Shown in pieces: positions 27,191 through 35,761 of a stretch of 50,143 bases of DNA. Each line of letters begins with the position of its first letter. The stretch's first letter is position 1. Origin of the DNA: Bacteroidales bacterium (GTDB taxonomy: Bacteria > Bacteroidota > Bacteroidia > Bacteroidales > P3); NCBI GenBank assembly GCA_017480525.1, contig JAFVAM010000098.1, forward strand, positions 1 to 50,143. Reading direction: 5' to 3'. Under the pieces are notes generated by a model. It worked only from the letters and a program-made list of their open reading frames with translations. It made no database searches and was not told the origin of the DNA. The translations under genes and the position numbers were made by a program.

Positions 27191-27261
27191 TACCAACTCC
27201 CAACCAACTCCTACCCAAGTCCTACCACGGTAGGAGATGGTAGGGCGTTGGAGTGTGGTTG
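27191..27261. repeat. Dispersed palindromic element, copy 2
   Basis: The left arm TACCAACTCC…CCAACTCCTACCCAAGTCC leads into the palindromic centre CCTACCACGGTAGG (27221-27234). The right arm reads AGATGGTAGGGCGTTGGAGTGTGGTTG. It shares the centre and CAACTCCTACC units with copies 1 and 3 but has diverged most in the right arm. It lies about 100 bp upstream of pyrE. Confidence 0.8.
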
Positions 27262-27356
27262 AAAGGGTACAGGTGGCCACCTGGCGGCGGGGAAGCGGCG
27301 AGGGGAGGGGAGAGGCGGCTGTTGATATTTTTTTTATGTGTTTGAAAAAAAATGTG

Positions 27357-27364
27357 TATTTTTG
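27357..27364 (+). promoter_or_regulatory. pyrE: -7 element close to the pyrE start
   Basis: TATTTTTG at 27357-27364 is a perfect -7 box, but TTTG at 27341 is only 12 bp upstream, so the -33 is doubtful. Transcription would begin near 27370, right at the ATG at 27369, which suggests either a leaderless transcript or use of the next ATG at 27387. Confidence 0.5.
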
Positions 27365-27368
27365 CAGC

Positions 27369-28025
27369 ATGATTACAAACAGAGACATGGCCGCACAGAC
27401 GGCCGAATTCTTATTGACAGTGAAAGCAGTAAAGCTCAACAACGAGCATCCTTTCACGTGGGCTTCCGGGCGCAAATCGCCCATCTATTGCGACAACCGG
27501 GTCACTTTGTCGTACCCGGAAATCCGAACCTTCATCCGTCAGCGTTTCACGGAAATTGTCAACGACACATGGGGCGATGTGGACGTGATAGCGGGAGTCG
27601 CCACGGGCGGCATCGCGCAGGGCGCCCTGGTGGCCCAGGAACTGGGCAAGCCTTTCGTCTATGTGCGTTCCGAGCAGAAGAGCCACGGTCTGACCAACCA
27701 GATCGAGGGCGAGATACACGAGGGGCAGTCGGTGGTGGTGATAGAGGACCTGGTGTCGACGGGCAAGAGCTCGCTCATCGCCGTCAAGGCGCTGAGGGAG
27801 AAGGGCTGTGTGGTGAAAGGCATGGCCGCCATCTTCACCTACGGCCTTCAGGTGGCCGCCGACAACTTCGCCAAAGAGGACGTGGAGCTGATGACCCTCA
27901 CGGACTACGACACCCTCATCCAGGTGGCCCACGAGCACGACTATATCCGTCCCGAGGCCATGGAGAGCCTCGCCAAGTGGCGCCTCAACCCCGAGCAGTG
28001 GAGCGAGGACCACATGCAGAACTGA
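27369..28025 (+). CDS. pyrE: Orotate phosphoribosyltransferase
   Basis: Makes orotidine 5'-phosphate from orotate and PRPP in pyrimidine synthesis. Its 218 residues contain HPFTWASGRKSPIYCDNR at the N-terminus, VATGGIAQGALVAQEL, FVYVRSEQKSHG with the catalytic Lys loop, and the PRPP signature VVVIEDLVSTGKSS. The upstream open frame to 27237 runs through the repeat element and is not part of the gene. A second ATG at 27387 (MAAQTAEFLL) may be the true start, because the only strong -7 box ends 4 bp before the first ATG. Confidence 0.95.
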   Translation: MITNRDMAAQTAEFLLTVKAVKLNNEHPFTWASGRKSPIYCDNRVTLSYPEIRTFIRQRFTEIVNDTWGDVDVIAGVATGGIAQGALVAQELGKPFVYVRSEQKSHGLTNQIEGEIHEGQSVVVIEDLVSTGKSSLIAVKALREKGCVVKGMAAIFTYGLQVAADNFAKEDVELMTLTDYDTLIQVAHEHDYIRPEAMESLAKWRLNPEQWSEDHMQN

Positions 28026-28071
28026 AAGCCCGACGGTGGCGGAAATTGAAAATCGAGCCCTGAAAAAAAAG

Positions 28072-28935
28072 ATGAAAGTGTCCGGATTTTGTCACTCCCT
28101 TGCCACGCTGGCGCTGTGCGTCGGCCCTCTTTTCAGTTTCCTGCTTCCTGTCCCCGGAGCGGGGAGCGCCCTGCGGGCGCAGGACAGTGTGGTGACCGTC
28201 AGGGTGGCCGACGGGGTGAGTGTGGAGATGGTGCATGTGGAAGGCGGCAGTTTCACGATGGGCAACAACGACACCCCCAAGGGAGTGAAGCTCACCTATG
28301 CCCTCGCGCGTCCAGAACACCGCGTGACGGTGGGCAGCTTCTATATAGGCCGCTTCGAGGTGACGCAGGGGCTGTGGAAGGCCGTCATGGGGAGCAATCC
28401 CTCCAAGTTCAACAGCGACGACAACCTGCCCGTGGAGTGCGTCTCGTGGAATGATGCGCAGCAGTTCGCGCTGATGCTCAGCCAGATGACGGGGCGTCGT
28501 TTCCGTCTGCCAACGGAGGCCGAATGGGAATATGCGGCACGCGGCGGCGCACGTGGTGTCCAACGTGGCTCGCGTGGCACCGCGGGCAACCCCTACGCCG
28601 GCTGCAAGGACCGCGGCCAGCTGCAGCGCTACTGCTGGTTCTGTGTGAACAGCGGCGGCAGCACCCACCCCGTGGGTCAGCTGGCTCCCAACGAGCTGGG
28701 ACTCTACGACCTGAGTGGCAACGTGGCCGAATGGTGCCAGGACTGGGTGGAGGAATATCCCACCGAGGAGCAGACCAACCCCCGCGGGCCTATGCAGGGC
28801 GAGAACCGTGTGTTGCGTGGAGGCCACTACAACAGCACCTCGGCGGCCTGCACGGTCTACGACCGCGGATGGTACCTGCCGACTGGCAGGTATGAACTCT
28901 TCGGCCTGCGCTTGGTGATGGAGGTCGACGAGTGA
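28072..28935 (+). CDS. Exported SUMF1/FGE-sulfatase domain protein
   Basis: A 287-residue secreted protein with a signal peptide (MKVSGFCHSLATLALCVGPL, cleavage near LRAQ). The rest is one formylglycine-generating-enzyme-like domain: MVHVEGGSFTMGNND, YIGRFEVTQGLWKAVMGSNP, LPVECVSWNDAQQF, FRLPTEAEWEYAARGG, GLYDLSGNVAEWCQDW and NRVLRGGHYNS. The two copper-binding cysteines of genuine formylglycine enzymes (CxxxxC near the C-terminus) are not both present; the corresponding stretch reads AACTVYDRGWYL. It is therefore more likely a structural or binding relative, a common use of this fold in Bacteroidetes. It follows pyrE by 46 bp and precedes hpt by 38 bp. Confidence 0.88.
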   Translation: MKVSGFCHSLATLALCVGPLFSFLLPVPGAGSALRAQDSVVTVRVADGVSVEMVHVEGGSFTMGNNDTPKGVKLTYALARPEHRVTVGSFYIGRFEVTQGLWKAVMGSNPSKFNSDDNLPVECVSWNDAQQFALMLSQMTGRRFRLPTEAEWEYAARGGARGVQRGSRGTAGNPYAGCKDRGQLQRYCWFCVNSGGSTHPVGQLAPNELGLYDLSGNVAEWCQDWVEEYPTEEQTNPRGPMQGENRVLRGGHYNSTSAACTVYDRGWYLPTGRYELFGLRLVMEVDE

Positions 28936-28973
28936 GGCCTTGTGGGCAAAACGGGCATACCAAAGGAAAAACA

Positions 28974-29498
28974 ATGAAAGTCAGGGACAAGGAATTCAAG
29001 GTATTCATCAGCGAGGCCGAACTCGCCGAGGCCACCCGGCGGGTGGCGGAGCGCATCAGCGCCGACTATGCCGGGCGGGTGCCGCTGCTGTGTCCGGTGC
29101 TGACGGGGAGTTTCGTCTTTGCCTCCGACCTTGTGCGGCGCCTCACCGTGGAGACCGAGGTCGCCTTTGTCAAATACACCTCCTACGAAGGCATGGCCTC
29201 GACCGGCAGGGTGACGGCCCAGCTGCCTTTCCCCGCGAAGGTGGCTGGACGCGACGTCATTGTAGTGGAGGACATCGTGGACACCGGGTTTTCGATGGAA
29301 TACATGCTCGGGGAGCTGCGCAGGCTCAACCCGCGAAGCGTGAGGGTGTGTGCCCTTTTTTTCAAGCCTTCGAGTTTCGGCGGCAGTTTCAAGGTGGACT
29401 ATGTGGGCCGCGAAATCGGCAACGAGTTCATCGTGGGCTACGGACTGGACTACGACCAGCGGGGCCGCGGGCTGAAGGAGGTCTATGTGGTGGAATGA
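28974..29498 (+). CDS. hpt: Hypoxanthine phosphoribosyltransferase
   Basis: A 174-residue type I phosphoribosyltransferase for purine salvage. Seen: LCPVLTGSFVFASDLVRRL, the YTSYEGMASTGRV flexible loop, PRPP motif VIVVEDIVDTGFSMEYML, and the C-terminal FIVGYGLDYDQRGRGLKEV, which is the hypoxanthine/guanine-binding segment. ATG 28974 gives the family start (MKVRDKEFKVFISEAEL). In many Bacteroidetes hpt lies next to adk; here the two are more than 20 kb apart. Confidence 0.92.
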   Translation: MKVRDKEFKVFISEAELAEATRRVAERISADYAGRVPLLCPVLTGSFVFASDLVRRLTVETEVAFVKYTSYEGMASTGRVTAQLPFPAKVAGRDVIVVEDIVDTGFSMEYMLGELRRLNPRSVRVCALFFKPSSFGGSFKVDYVGREIGNEFIVGYGLDYDQRGRGLKEVYVVE

Positions 29499-29541
29499 CG
29501 CGGAGAGGACTGTATGGAATCGAGCATATAATGAGCATACA

Positions 29542-29919
29542 ATGAAGAAACACAAACTCATAGTCATGATGCTGGCGGTTGCGGCGCTGTGGGGGTGCGA
29601 AAAGGAAGATCACATCACCGTCAGTCCCGACCAGCTCTATGGCCGCTGGCAGCAGGAGAGTTCCGAATACTACTGGACCTTCGGAGGCGACGGCACGGGC
29701 AATCTGGTGAACCTGGGCGCCTTCCGTCCCGGCGACGAGAACAACGGCGATTTCACCTGGACCATCAACAACGGCGACGAACTGGAGATGGAGTTCAGAG
29801 GCAGCGGCGAGCTGGGTGGCATCGACATCGTGAAGACGGTGACCATCACCGGCATCACTGACGCTACCGTCCGCTGGGAGGATGTCTACGGCAGGGAGAC
29901 GTCGCTGAAGAAGATTTGA
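29542..29919 (+). CDS. Small lipoprotein, lipocalin-like
   Basis: A 125-residue lipoprotein with signal MKKHKLIVMMLAVAALWGC, lipobox Cys at 19. The mature part begins VSPDQLYGRWQQESSEYYWT and continues as short beta-strands (FTWTINNGDELEMEFRG, KTVTITGITDATVRWEDV), the usual pattern of the lipocalin-like domains found in Bacteroidales surface lipoproteins. No function is known. It lies between hpt and the AsmA-like gene (21 bp gap), apparently in the same transcript. Confidence 0.8.
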   Translation: MKKHKLIVMMLAVAALWGCEKEDHITVSPDQLYGRWQQESSEYYWTFGGDGTGNLVNLGAFRPGDENNGDFTWTINNGDELEMEFRGSGELGGIDIVKTVTITGITDATVRWEDVYGRETSLKKI

Positions 29920-29939
29920 AAAGAAGGAGGGGAGACGCT

Positions 29940-32900
29940 ATGAAAATCAAGAAGGGTTGGAAAATCACATGGATAACGTTAGGGTCGTTGGTGGGGCTGC
30001 TGCTGCTGACGGTGGTGGTGGCCTTGTGGCTCATCTTTACGCCCAGCAAGCTGACGAAGATTGTAAACAGCCTGGCAGGTCGTTTCGTCACCTGCGACGC
30101 GCAGTTCGGCAACGTGGACCTCACGCTGCTCTCTACCTTCCCCGACGCGGGGCTGAAAATTGAGGATGTGGTGATTGTGAACCCCATGGCGACATGGGAC
30201 ACGGGCGACGGCCCGGCCAACGACACACTGGCCTGCATCGGCAGCCTGACGGTGGGCATCGACGTGAAGGCCTTCCTGAAGGAGAACAAGGTGATTGTGC
30301 ACGAGGTGCTGCTCTACGATGTGTGTGCCAACCTGTATATTGCCCGCGACGGGAGCACGAATTTCGACATCTTCCCGCCAAGCGAGCAGAAGGACGACGA
30401 CACGACGGGCGCAGAGCTGCCCGGCGTGATAGACCTGAAAAAAATCAAGATAGACCGCCTCAACGCCGGATTCCACGACCGCAGGGACAGCATGGACGCC
30501 GAGGTGCAGGGGCTGGCGCTGAACCTGAAGGGCGAGCTGCTGACGGCCGACGGCGCGCAGGATCTGGATGCCACGATGAGGATCGCGATAGAGAAAGTGC
30601 TCTTCGCGCAAGGGGAAAACCTCTCGGCCGGGGTGCAAGGCTTTGAGGCCAAGGTGGACGCCACCAAGGCAGGCGAGCAGGTGGACGCCGACATAAGGCT
30701 CGAAGGGAAGCGTGTGGACATGCTGCAGCGCGACTCTGCGGGACGCGAGAGCCTGAAGGCGGGGCTTGACTGCTTGCTGCTGAAGATGAAAGGCGACGGA
30801 AGCATGGATTCCGCCCATTGCCGTCTGAACCTCGGAGTGGAGAAAGGAACGCTCAGCACGGCCGGCACCGAGATGGTGAACGGCACCCTGCGCGAATCGA
30901 AGAAAGACCTCCTTGCCGTCGACCTGCCCGATGTGGCCGTGATGCTCAACAAGAAAGAGGTGCGCCTCGGCGAAGGCAAGGTGAAACTCGACGACTACGC
31001 CTTGCTGCTCAAAGGTTTGTGTCTCATGGCTACCGACGAAAGGCCGTTGACGGTGGATGTTGACGTGGAGACCGACGGCAAGTGGCGTGTGAAGCCGCTG
31101 CTCGACATCGTCCCGGAGGAATATGTCGGTTTCCGCAAAGGTATGGACGTGGACGGCGAGGTGGCTTTCGCCATGAAAGCCGCCGGAACCATGACCGACA
31201 GCACGATGCCCGCCATCAGCGGCAGTCTCGCACTGGCCGACGGCCGTTTCCATGCGCCCAAGATGCTGCCTTACAAAATCAACAAGATAAAAGGAAAGAT
31301 GGGCGTGGATCTATGCCTTGACAAGCGCAAGGAGAGCCGCGTCACGATAGAGACCCTTTCGGCCCACACTCAAGGCACGGACCTGACAGTGAGCGGCAGG
31401 GTGGACGACCTGTTGGGCGACATGAGGGTGGATGCAAGGGTGAAAGGAAACCTTCCGCTTGACGACGTCAAACCAATGATGCCCAATGAGATGAATATAA
31501 AGATGGCCGGCGATGCCGACGTGGACATCAGCGCCAAGTTCGCCATGAGCCAGCTGCAGAAGGAGGCCTACGACAAAGTCAAGGCCACGGGTACGGTGAG
31601 GCTGAAGAACCTGGATGTTGTCTACGACAGCATCCATGCCGAGGCTCCCCGGCTTGACATAGCGTTGCAGCTGCCTGCCAAGACTTTCCAGGGCAAGATG
31701 GGAGAGGCCCATGTGTCGGGCAGCGGCCTCAAAATGGCCATGGGACAGTCTCTCAACGCAGAGATGGACAAACCCGACATCGGAGTGGGGTTCAACAACC
31801 TGATGAAAGAACAACTCGTTGCCGCTTTCGACCTGAAGGCCGGCGAGTCGTCGGCCACGATGAATTCCATGTCGCTCTCTTTCAACGACCTGTCACTCAA
31901 CGGCACCGTGCGGCTCGACTCCACGCAAGGTGATGTTCTCAAGCAGTACAACCCCCGCTTCAGCATTGCCACCCACAAGGCCGACATGCGGATGCCCCAG
32001 ATAGGCGAGACGGTACATCTGCAGGCGTTGGAGATGGACTACAGGGCCGAAGCCTTCGACATCAAGACTGTCAAGGTGGCCTTGGGACAATCAAATTTCG
32101 AACTCTATGGCACTGTGGAGAACCTCGAAGCCTGGATGGACAACAAGGCCATGCTGCGCGGCGACCTGAATTTCACCTCCGACTATGCCGATGTGGACCA
32201 GTTGATGGATATGTTCAGCGGTTCCGGCATCGACGAGGACACGCTCCACGCCATGCGTGTGGAGGACACGGTACCCGCCGACGCCAATTCGTTCATTGTG
32301 CCGCGCAATGTGAACATCACGTTGAACACGCACATCAAGCGCAGCCTTGCCTTCGGCAACGACCTGCACGATGTGGCGGGCACACTTACCGTGAACGACG
32401 GACGTGTGGTGCTGGACCAGATGGGCTTCGTGTGCAAGGCCGCCACGATGCAGCTCACGGCTCTCTACCGCTCTCCGCGTCCCGGCAACCTATTCGCCGC
32501 ACTCGACTTCCACCTCCTCGACATCAATATCGACGAACTTATCGACATGATACCCGCCATCGACACGTTGGTGCCCATGCTCTCCGCTTTCGACGGCAAC
32601 GCCAACTTCCACCTCGCCGGTGAGACCTATATGGATGCCTACTACAGGCCCAAGCTGGAGTCGATTAAAGGTGCCGCCGCAATTTCGGGTCAGGATCTCG
32701 TGGTGCTGGACAACAGCAGCCTCTCCACCATAGCGAAGTTGATGCGCTTCAAGAGTTGGAAAGACAAGGACGACAAGATAAAAATCGACAGCCTGAGTGT
32801 AGAGATGACCTGCATGGACATGGGGCACGGATGCGAGATAGAGGTGCTGCCGTTCCTGCTGAATGTGGGAAGCTACCAGATCTGTGCCAGCGGTGTGCAG

Positions 32901-33122
32901 GGGGTCGACAAGAGCTGTTCCTACCATCTGGAGCTGCTGAAAAACCCGTTGCTCGCCAAGGTGGGCGTTGACGTCAGAGGCTCGCTGGTGAACCCAAAGA
33001 TCAGCCTCGGCAAGGTGATCTACGCCGACCTCTTCCGCCCGAAACGGCAGGGGGTGGCAGAGAAGAAGGCCTTGGAAATCAAGACGAAGGTGCGCCAGGC
33101 ATTGGAGGCAAACGTAAGATGA
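29940..33122 (+). CDS. AsmA-family envelope protein
   Basis: A very long (1060-residue) membrane-anchored protein. One N-terminal helix (TWITLGSLVGLLLLTVVVAL) is followed by an AsmA-type domain starting SKLTKIVNSLAGRFVTCDAQ and GNVDLTLLSTFPDAGLKIED, then many beta-strand repeats in which acidic and hydrophobic residues alternate. A typical C-terminal AsmA block is present (NVGSYQICASGVQGVDKSCS, ending with LVNPKISLGKVIYADLFR). AsmA proteins form hydrophobic grooves bridging inner and outer membrane and are implicated in lipid transport; that role is inferred here. ATG 29940 (MKIKKGWK) is chosen because it places the helix at the N-terminus. Confidence 0.9.
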   Translation: MKIKKGWKITWITLGSLVGLLLLTVVVALWLIFTPSKLTKIVNSLAGRFVTCDAQFGNVDLTLLSTFPDAGLKIEDVVIVNPMATWDTGDGPANDTLACIGSLTVGIDVKAFLKENKVIVHEVLLYDVCANLYIARDGSTNFDIFPPSEQKDDDTTGAELPGVIDLKKIKIDRLNAGFHDRRDSMDAEVQGLALNLKGELLTADGAQDLDATMRIAIEKVLFAQGENLSAGVQGFEAKVDATKAGEQVDADIRLEGKRVDMLQRDSAGRESLKAGLDCLLLKMKGDGSMDSAHCRLNLGVEKGTLSTAGTEMVNGTLRESKKDLLAVDLPDVAVMLNKKEVRLGEGKVKLDDYALLLKGLCLMATDERPLTVDVDVETDGKWRVKPLLDIVPEEYVGFRKGMDVDGEVAFAMKAAGTMTDSTMPAISGSLALADGRFHAPKMLPYKINKIKGKMGVDLCLDKRKESRVTIETLSAHTQGTDLTVSGRVDDLLGDMRVDARVKGNLPLDDVKPMMPNEMNIKMAGDADVDISAKFAMSQLQKEAYDKVKATGTVRLKNLDVVYDSIHAEAPRLDIALQLPAKTFQGKMGEAHVSGSGLKMAMGQSLNAEMDKPDIGVGFNNLMKEQLVAAFDLKAGESSATMNSMSLSFNDLSLNGTVRLDSTQGDVLKQYNPRFSIATHKADMRMPQIGETVHLQALEMDYRAEAFDIKTVKVALGQSNFELYGTVENLEAWMDNKAMLRGDLNFTSDYADVDQLMDMFSGSGIDEDTLHAMRVEDTVPADANSFIVPRNVNITLNTHIKRSLAFGNDLHDVAGTLTVNDGRVVLDQMGFVCKAATMQLTALYRSPRPGNLFAALDFHLLDINIDELIDMIPAIDTLVPMLSAFDGNANFHLAGETYMDAYYRPKLESIKGAAAISGQDLVVLDNSSLSTIAKLMRFKSWKDKDDKIKIDSLSVEMTCMDMGHGCEIEVLPFLLNVGSYQICASGVQGVDKSCSYHLELLKNPLLAKVGVDVRGSLVNPKISLGKVIYADLFRPKRQGVAEKKALEIKTKVRQALEANVR

Positions 33123-33157
33123 AACAAATGTGTTGAACCCCAGGACATGCAAGAGAC

Positions 33158-33664
33158 ATGAAGATTTTCCACAGATACCATTCTACAATCCACGGCAACT
33201 ATCGCCGCGCTTACCTGCGCTGTGGCTTGATTGCCGGAGTGGTCCTGATGCTTTACATCCTTGTGCGCTACCTGATGGGGCGACCGGCAGAGAGTCCCGA
33301 GGCCTATCTCAGCGACGGCATCCTGCTGCTCTCCGTTGTGCTGTTTACGCTGCTTTATCGCAACGCCCTTTCCGAACGAAAGGCCTCGCTGAAGGAGCTG
33401 ATGCTGTTTGGCACAGGCTTATCGGTGGTGGCGAGCGTGCTCTATGGGCTTTTTGTCTGGCTTTTCGGCATGGCGGCTCCGGCTCAGACTGTGTTGTTCA
33501 CCTTCACGATGCGGGGACAGGAGATAGCCCCCGACGACCCGCAAATTGGCTATTGGGCGGCCTTATGGGGAATAGTGGCGGGGGTGAAACTTGCCATCCT
33601 GGGTTCTTTCGGCGCTTTCTTCTCCGCGCTGCTGTTCCGCACGGAGAAGGCTCCGACGGTTTGA
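33158..33664 (+). CDS. DUF4199 membrane protein
   Basis: A 168-residue protein with four hydrophobic helices (about 23-43, 55-68, 82-112, 136-160). The layout and sequences such as FTFTMRGQEIAPDD between helices 3 and 4 fit DUF4199, a Bacteroidetes family of unknown role that commonly precedes a polyprenyl-type GT2 gene, as it does here (38 bp). It probably works with that enzyme in the membrane. Confidence 0.8.
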   Translation: MKIFHRYHSTIHGNYRRAYLRCGLIAGVVLMLYILVRYLMGRPAESPEAYLSDGILLLSVVLFTLLYRNALSERKASLKELMLFGTGLSVVASVLYGLFVWLFGMAAPAQTVLFTFTMRGQEIAPDDPQIGYWAALWGIVAGVKLAILGSFGAFFSALLFRTEKAPTV

Positions 33665-33701
33665 AACTGTGATTATAAATAAATGTAAACAATAATATAA
33701 T

Positions 33702-34634
33702 ATGGATATTTCGATAGTAGTGCCATTATACAATGAGGCGGAATCGCTTCCGCACCTGGCCGAATGGATTGACCGGGTGATGAAAGAACACGGCTTCAGT
33801 TATGAAGTCGTGATGGTCGACGACGGCAGCAAGGACGAGTCGTGGAAGGTCATTGAGGGCCTCCATGCCGCCAACCCCTGTTACAGGGGCATCAAATTCA
33901 GGAGAAACTACGGCAAGTCGGCAGCTCTCAACACCGGCTTCGCCGCCGTGCAGGGCGACGTCGTCGTCACCATGGACGCCGACCTGCAGGACAGTCCCGA
34001 CGAGGTCCCCGAACTCTTCCGTATGGTCAAGGAGGACGGCTACGACCTCGTCAGCGGATGGAAGAAGAAACGCTACGACTCAAAGCTTGCCAAGAATATA
34101 CCTTCCAAGTTTTTCAATGGAACCACACGCCTCCTCAGCGGCATCCATCTCCATGACTTCAACTGTGGTCTCAAGGCCTATCGGCGCGATGTGGTGAAAA
34201 GCATAGAGGTCTATGGCGAGATGCACCGCTATATTCCCGTCATAGCCAAGTGGGCGGGTTTCGGCAAGATAGGGGAGAAGGTGGTGCAGCACCGCAAGCG
34301 CGAGTATGGCGTGACCAAGTTCGGCATGAACCGCTTCATCAACGGCTACCTCGACCTGATGAGCATCATGTTCATGTCCAAGTTCGGCAAGCAGCCCATG
34401 CACTTTTTCGGTGCCGTCGGAAGTCTGTCGTTCCTCATGGGTTTTGTCGCTCTGGTTGTCGTGCTGGTACTCCGGCTTGTGGGACGCATAGCGCTGACAA
34501 ACAGTGTCTGGTTCTACCTCTCCATGCTCTTCCTCGTCATGGGTACCATGCTTTTCCTTGCCGGTTTCATCGGCGAACTCGTCTGCCGCAACAGCACTAC
34601 ACGTAATCAATATTTAATCGAAAAAGAACTATGA
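33702..34634 (+). CDS. Family 2 glycosyltransferase, polyprenyl-phosphate type
   Basis: A 310-residue GT2 enzyme. The N-terminus ISIVVPLYNEAESLPHL, VMVDDGSKDESW, and TMDADLQDSPDEVPELF with the DxD metal site belong to the GT-A fold. IHLHDFNCGLKAYRRDVV and REYGVTKFGMNRFINGYLDL are typical of GtrB/dolichol-phosphate sugar synthases. Two C-terminal helices (about 235-258 and 270-292) anchor it. It should move a sugar from a nucleotide donor to undecaprenyl phosphate for use outside the cytoplasm. The stop overlaps the ychF start (ATGA). Confidence 0.9.
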   Translation: MDISIVVPLYNEAESLPHLAEWIDRVMKEHGFSYEVVMVDDGSKDESWKVIEGLHAANPCYRGIKFRRNYGKSAALNTGFAAVQGDVVVTMDADLQDSPDEVPELFRMVKEDGYDLVSGWKKKRYDSKLAKNIPSKFFNGTTRLLSGIHLHDFNCGLKAYRRDVVKSIEVYGEMHRYIPVIAKWAGFGKIGEKVVQHRKREYGVTKFGMNRFINGYLDLMSIMFMSKFGKQPMHFFGAVGSLSFLMGFVALVVVLVLRLVGRIALTNSVWFYLSMLFLVMGTMLFLAGFIGELVCRNSTTRNQYLIEKEL

Positions 34635-35731
34635 GTCTTCAATGTGGTATAGTGGGGCTTCCCAATGTGGGCAAGTCCACCCTTTTCAACTGCCTCAGCA
34701 ATGCCAAAGCCCAGGCGGCCAACTTCCCTTTCTGCACCATCGAACCCAATGTGGGAGTCATCACTGTCCCCGACGAGCGTCTGGCCAAGCTTGTCGAAAT
34801 CGAGCGTCCCGCCAGCGTGGTGCCCGCCACGGTCGAGATTGTAGACATTGCCGGTCTTGTGCGCGGTGCCTCCAAGGGTGAAGGGTTGGGGAACAAGTTT
34901 CTCGCCGACATTCGCAACTGCGACGCCATCATTCACGTTCTCCGATGCTTCGATGATGGAAACATTACCCATGTCGACGGCACCGTAGACCCAGTGCGTG
35001 ACAAAAACACCATTGACCTTGAACTCCAGTTCAAAGACCTCGAAACCATAGAGAACCGCTATGAAAAGGAGGTCAAGAAGAGCAAGGCCGGTGGCGACGC
35101 CCGTGCCAAGAAGCTTGTAGAGGTGATGGACCTCTACCGTCAGGCGCTGCTCTCCGGCAAGAGTGCACGTACGGTGCAACTCGACGAGCATCAAACCGAA
35201 GTGGCCCGCGACCTCATGCTCCTCACTTCCAAGCCTGTCCTATACGTATGCAATGTCGACGAGGGGTCGGTTGTCAACGGAAACAATTATGTCGAGGCTG
35301 TGCGCCAGGCCGTGAAGGACGAGCAGGCTGAGGTACTCGTCATCGGTGCCGCCATCGAGGCCGACATAGCCGAGTTGGAAACCTACGACGAGAAGAAGAT
35401 GTTCCTCGACGACCTCGGGCTTGCAGAGAGTGGCGTCAACCGCCTCATCAAGGCTGCCTACCACCTACTCAACCTCCAGACCTTCCTCACCGCCGGACCC
35501 AAGGAATGCCGCGCATGGACCTTCAAGAAAGGTATGAAAGCCCCTCAAACTGCTGGCATTATCCACTCTGACTTCGAGCGCGGCTTTATCCGTGCCGAAG
35601 TCATAAAATACGACGACTATGTGACCCTCGGGTCGGAGTCCAAATGCCGCGAGGCAGGAAAGATTTCCGTTGAAGGGAAGGACTATGTCGTCCAGGACGG
35701 CGACATCATGCACTTCCGCTTCAACGTGTAG
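34631..35731 (+). CDS. ychF: YchF/OLA1-type ribosome-associated ATPase
   Basis: A TRAFAC-class P-loop NTPase of 366 residues that prefers ATP. Seen: G1 GLPNVGKSTLFNCLSNA, G3 VDIAGLVRGASKGEGLGN, a coiled-coil insert (about 135-200), VLYVCNVDE at the G4 position, where the NxxE form explains ATP preference, and a C-terminal TGS domain with AWTFKKGMKAPQTAGIIHSD and GKDYVVQDGDIMHFRFNV. It acts at ribosomes and in stress responses in other bacteria. It overlaps the GT2 gene by 4 bp. Confidence 0.97.
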   Translation: MSLQCGIVGLPNVGKSTLFNCLSNAKAQAANFPFCTIEPNVGVITVPDERLAKLVEIERPASVVPATVEIVDIAGLVRGASKGEGLGNKFLADIRNCDAIIHVLRCFDDGNITHVDGTVDPVRDKNTIDLELQFKDLETIENRYEKEVKKSKAGGDARAKKLVEVMDLYRQALLSGKSARTVQLDEHQTEVARDLMLLTSKPVLYVCNVDEGSVVNGNNYVEAVRQAVKDEQAEVLVIGAAIEADIAELETYDEKKMFLDDLGLAESGVNRLIKAAYHLLNLQTFLTAGPKECRAWTFKKGMKAPQTAGIIHSDFERGFIRAEVIKYDDYVTLGSESKCREAGKISVEGKDYVVQDGDIMHFRFNV

Positions 35732-35761
35732 GCATGTTTTGGTCAAAAAAAAACGACGAGA

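Larger units (their letters stand above)
26858..27368. other. Divergent intergenic region between hppA and pyrE
   Basis: No gene is supported in these 511 bp. From left to right there is the hppA promoter (26900-26930), a small GC-rich hairpin (GCCGCC 26975-26980 / GGCGGC 26985-26990), about 200 bp of unassigned DNA, copy 2 of the palindromic element (27191-27261), a G-rich tract around 27288-27320 and the pyrE -7 element. Confidence 0.55.

Noticed and set aside
27270..27330. G-rich tract before pyrE as a possible quadruplex
   Set aside because: G-runs are mostly pairs or irregular; no consistent four-run pattern with short loops.
28072..28935. True formylglycine-generating enzyme
   Set aside because: The domain fold is clear, but the two catalytic cysteines are not both present and no sulfatase gene is near, so only a SUMF1-like call is made.
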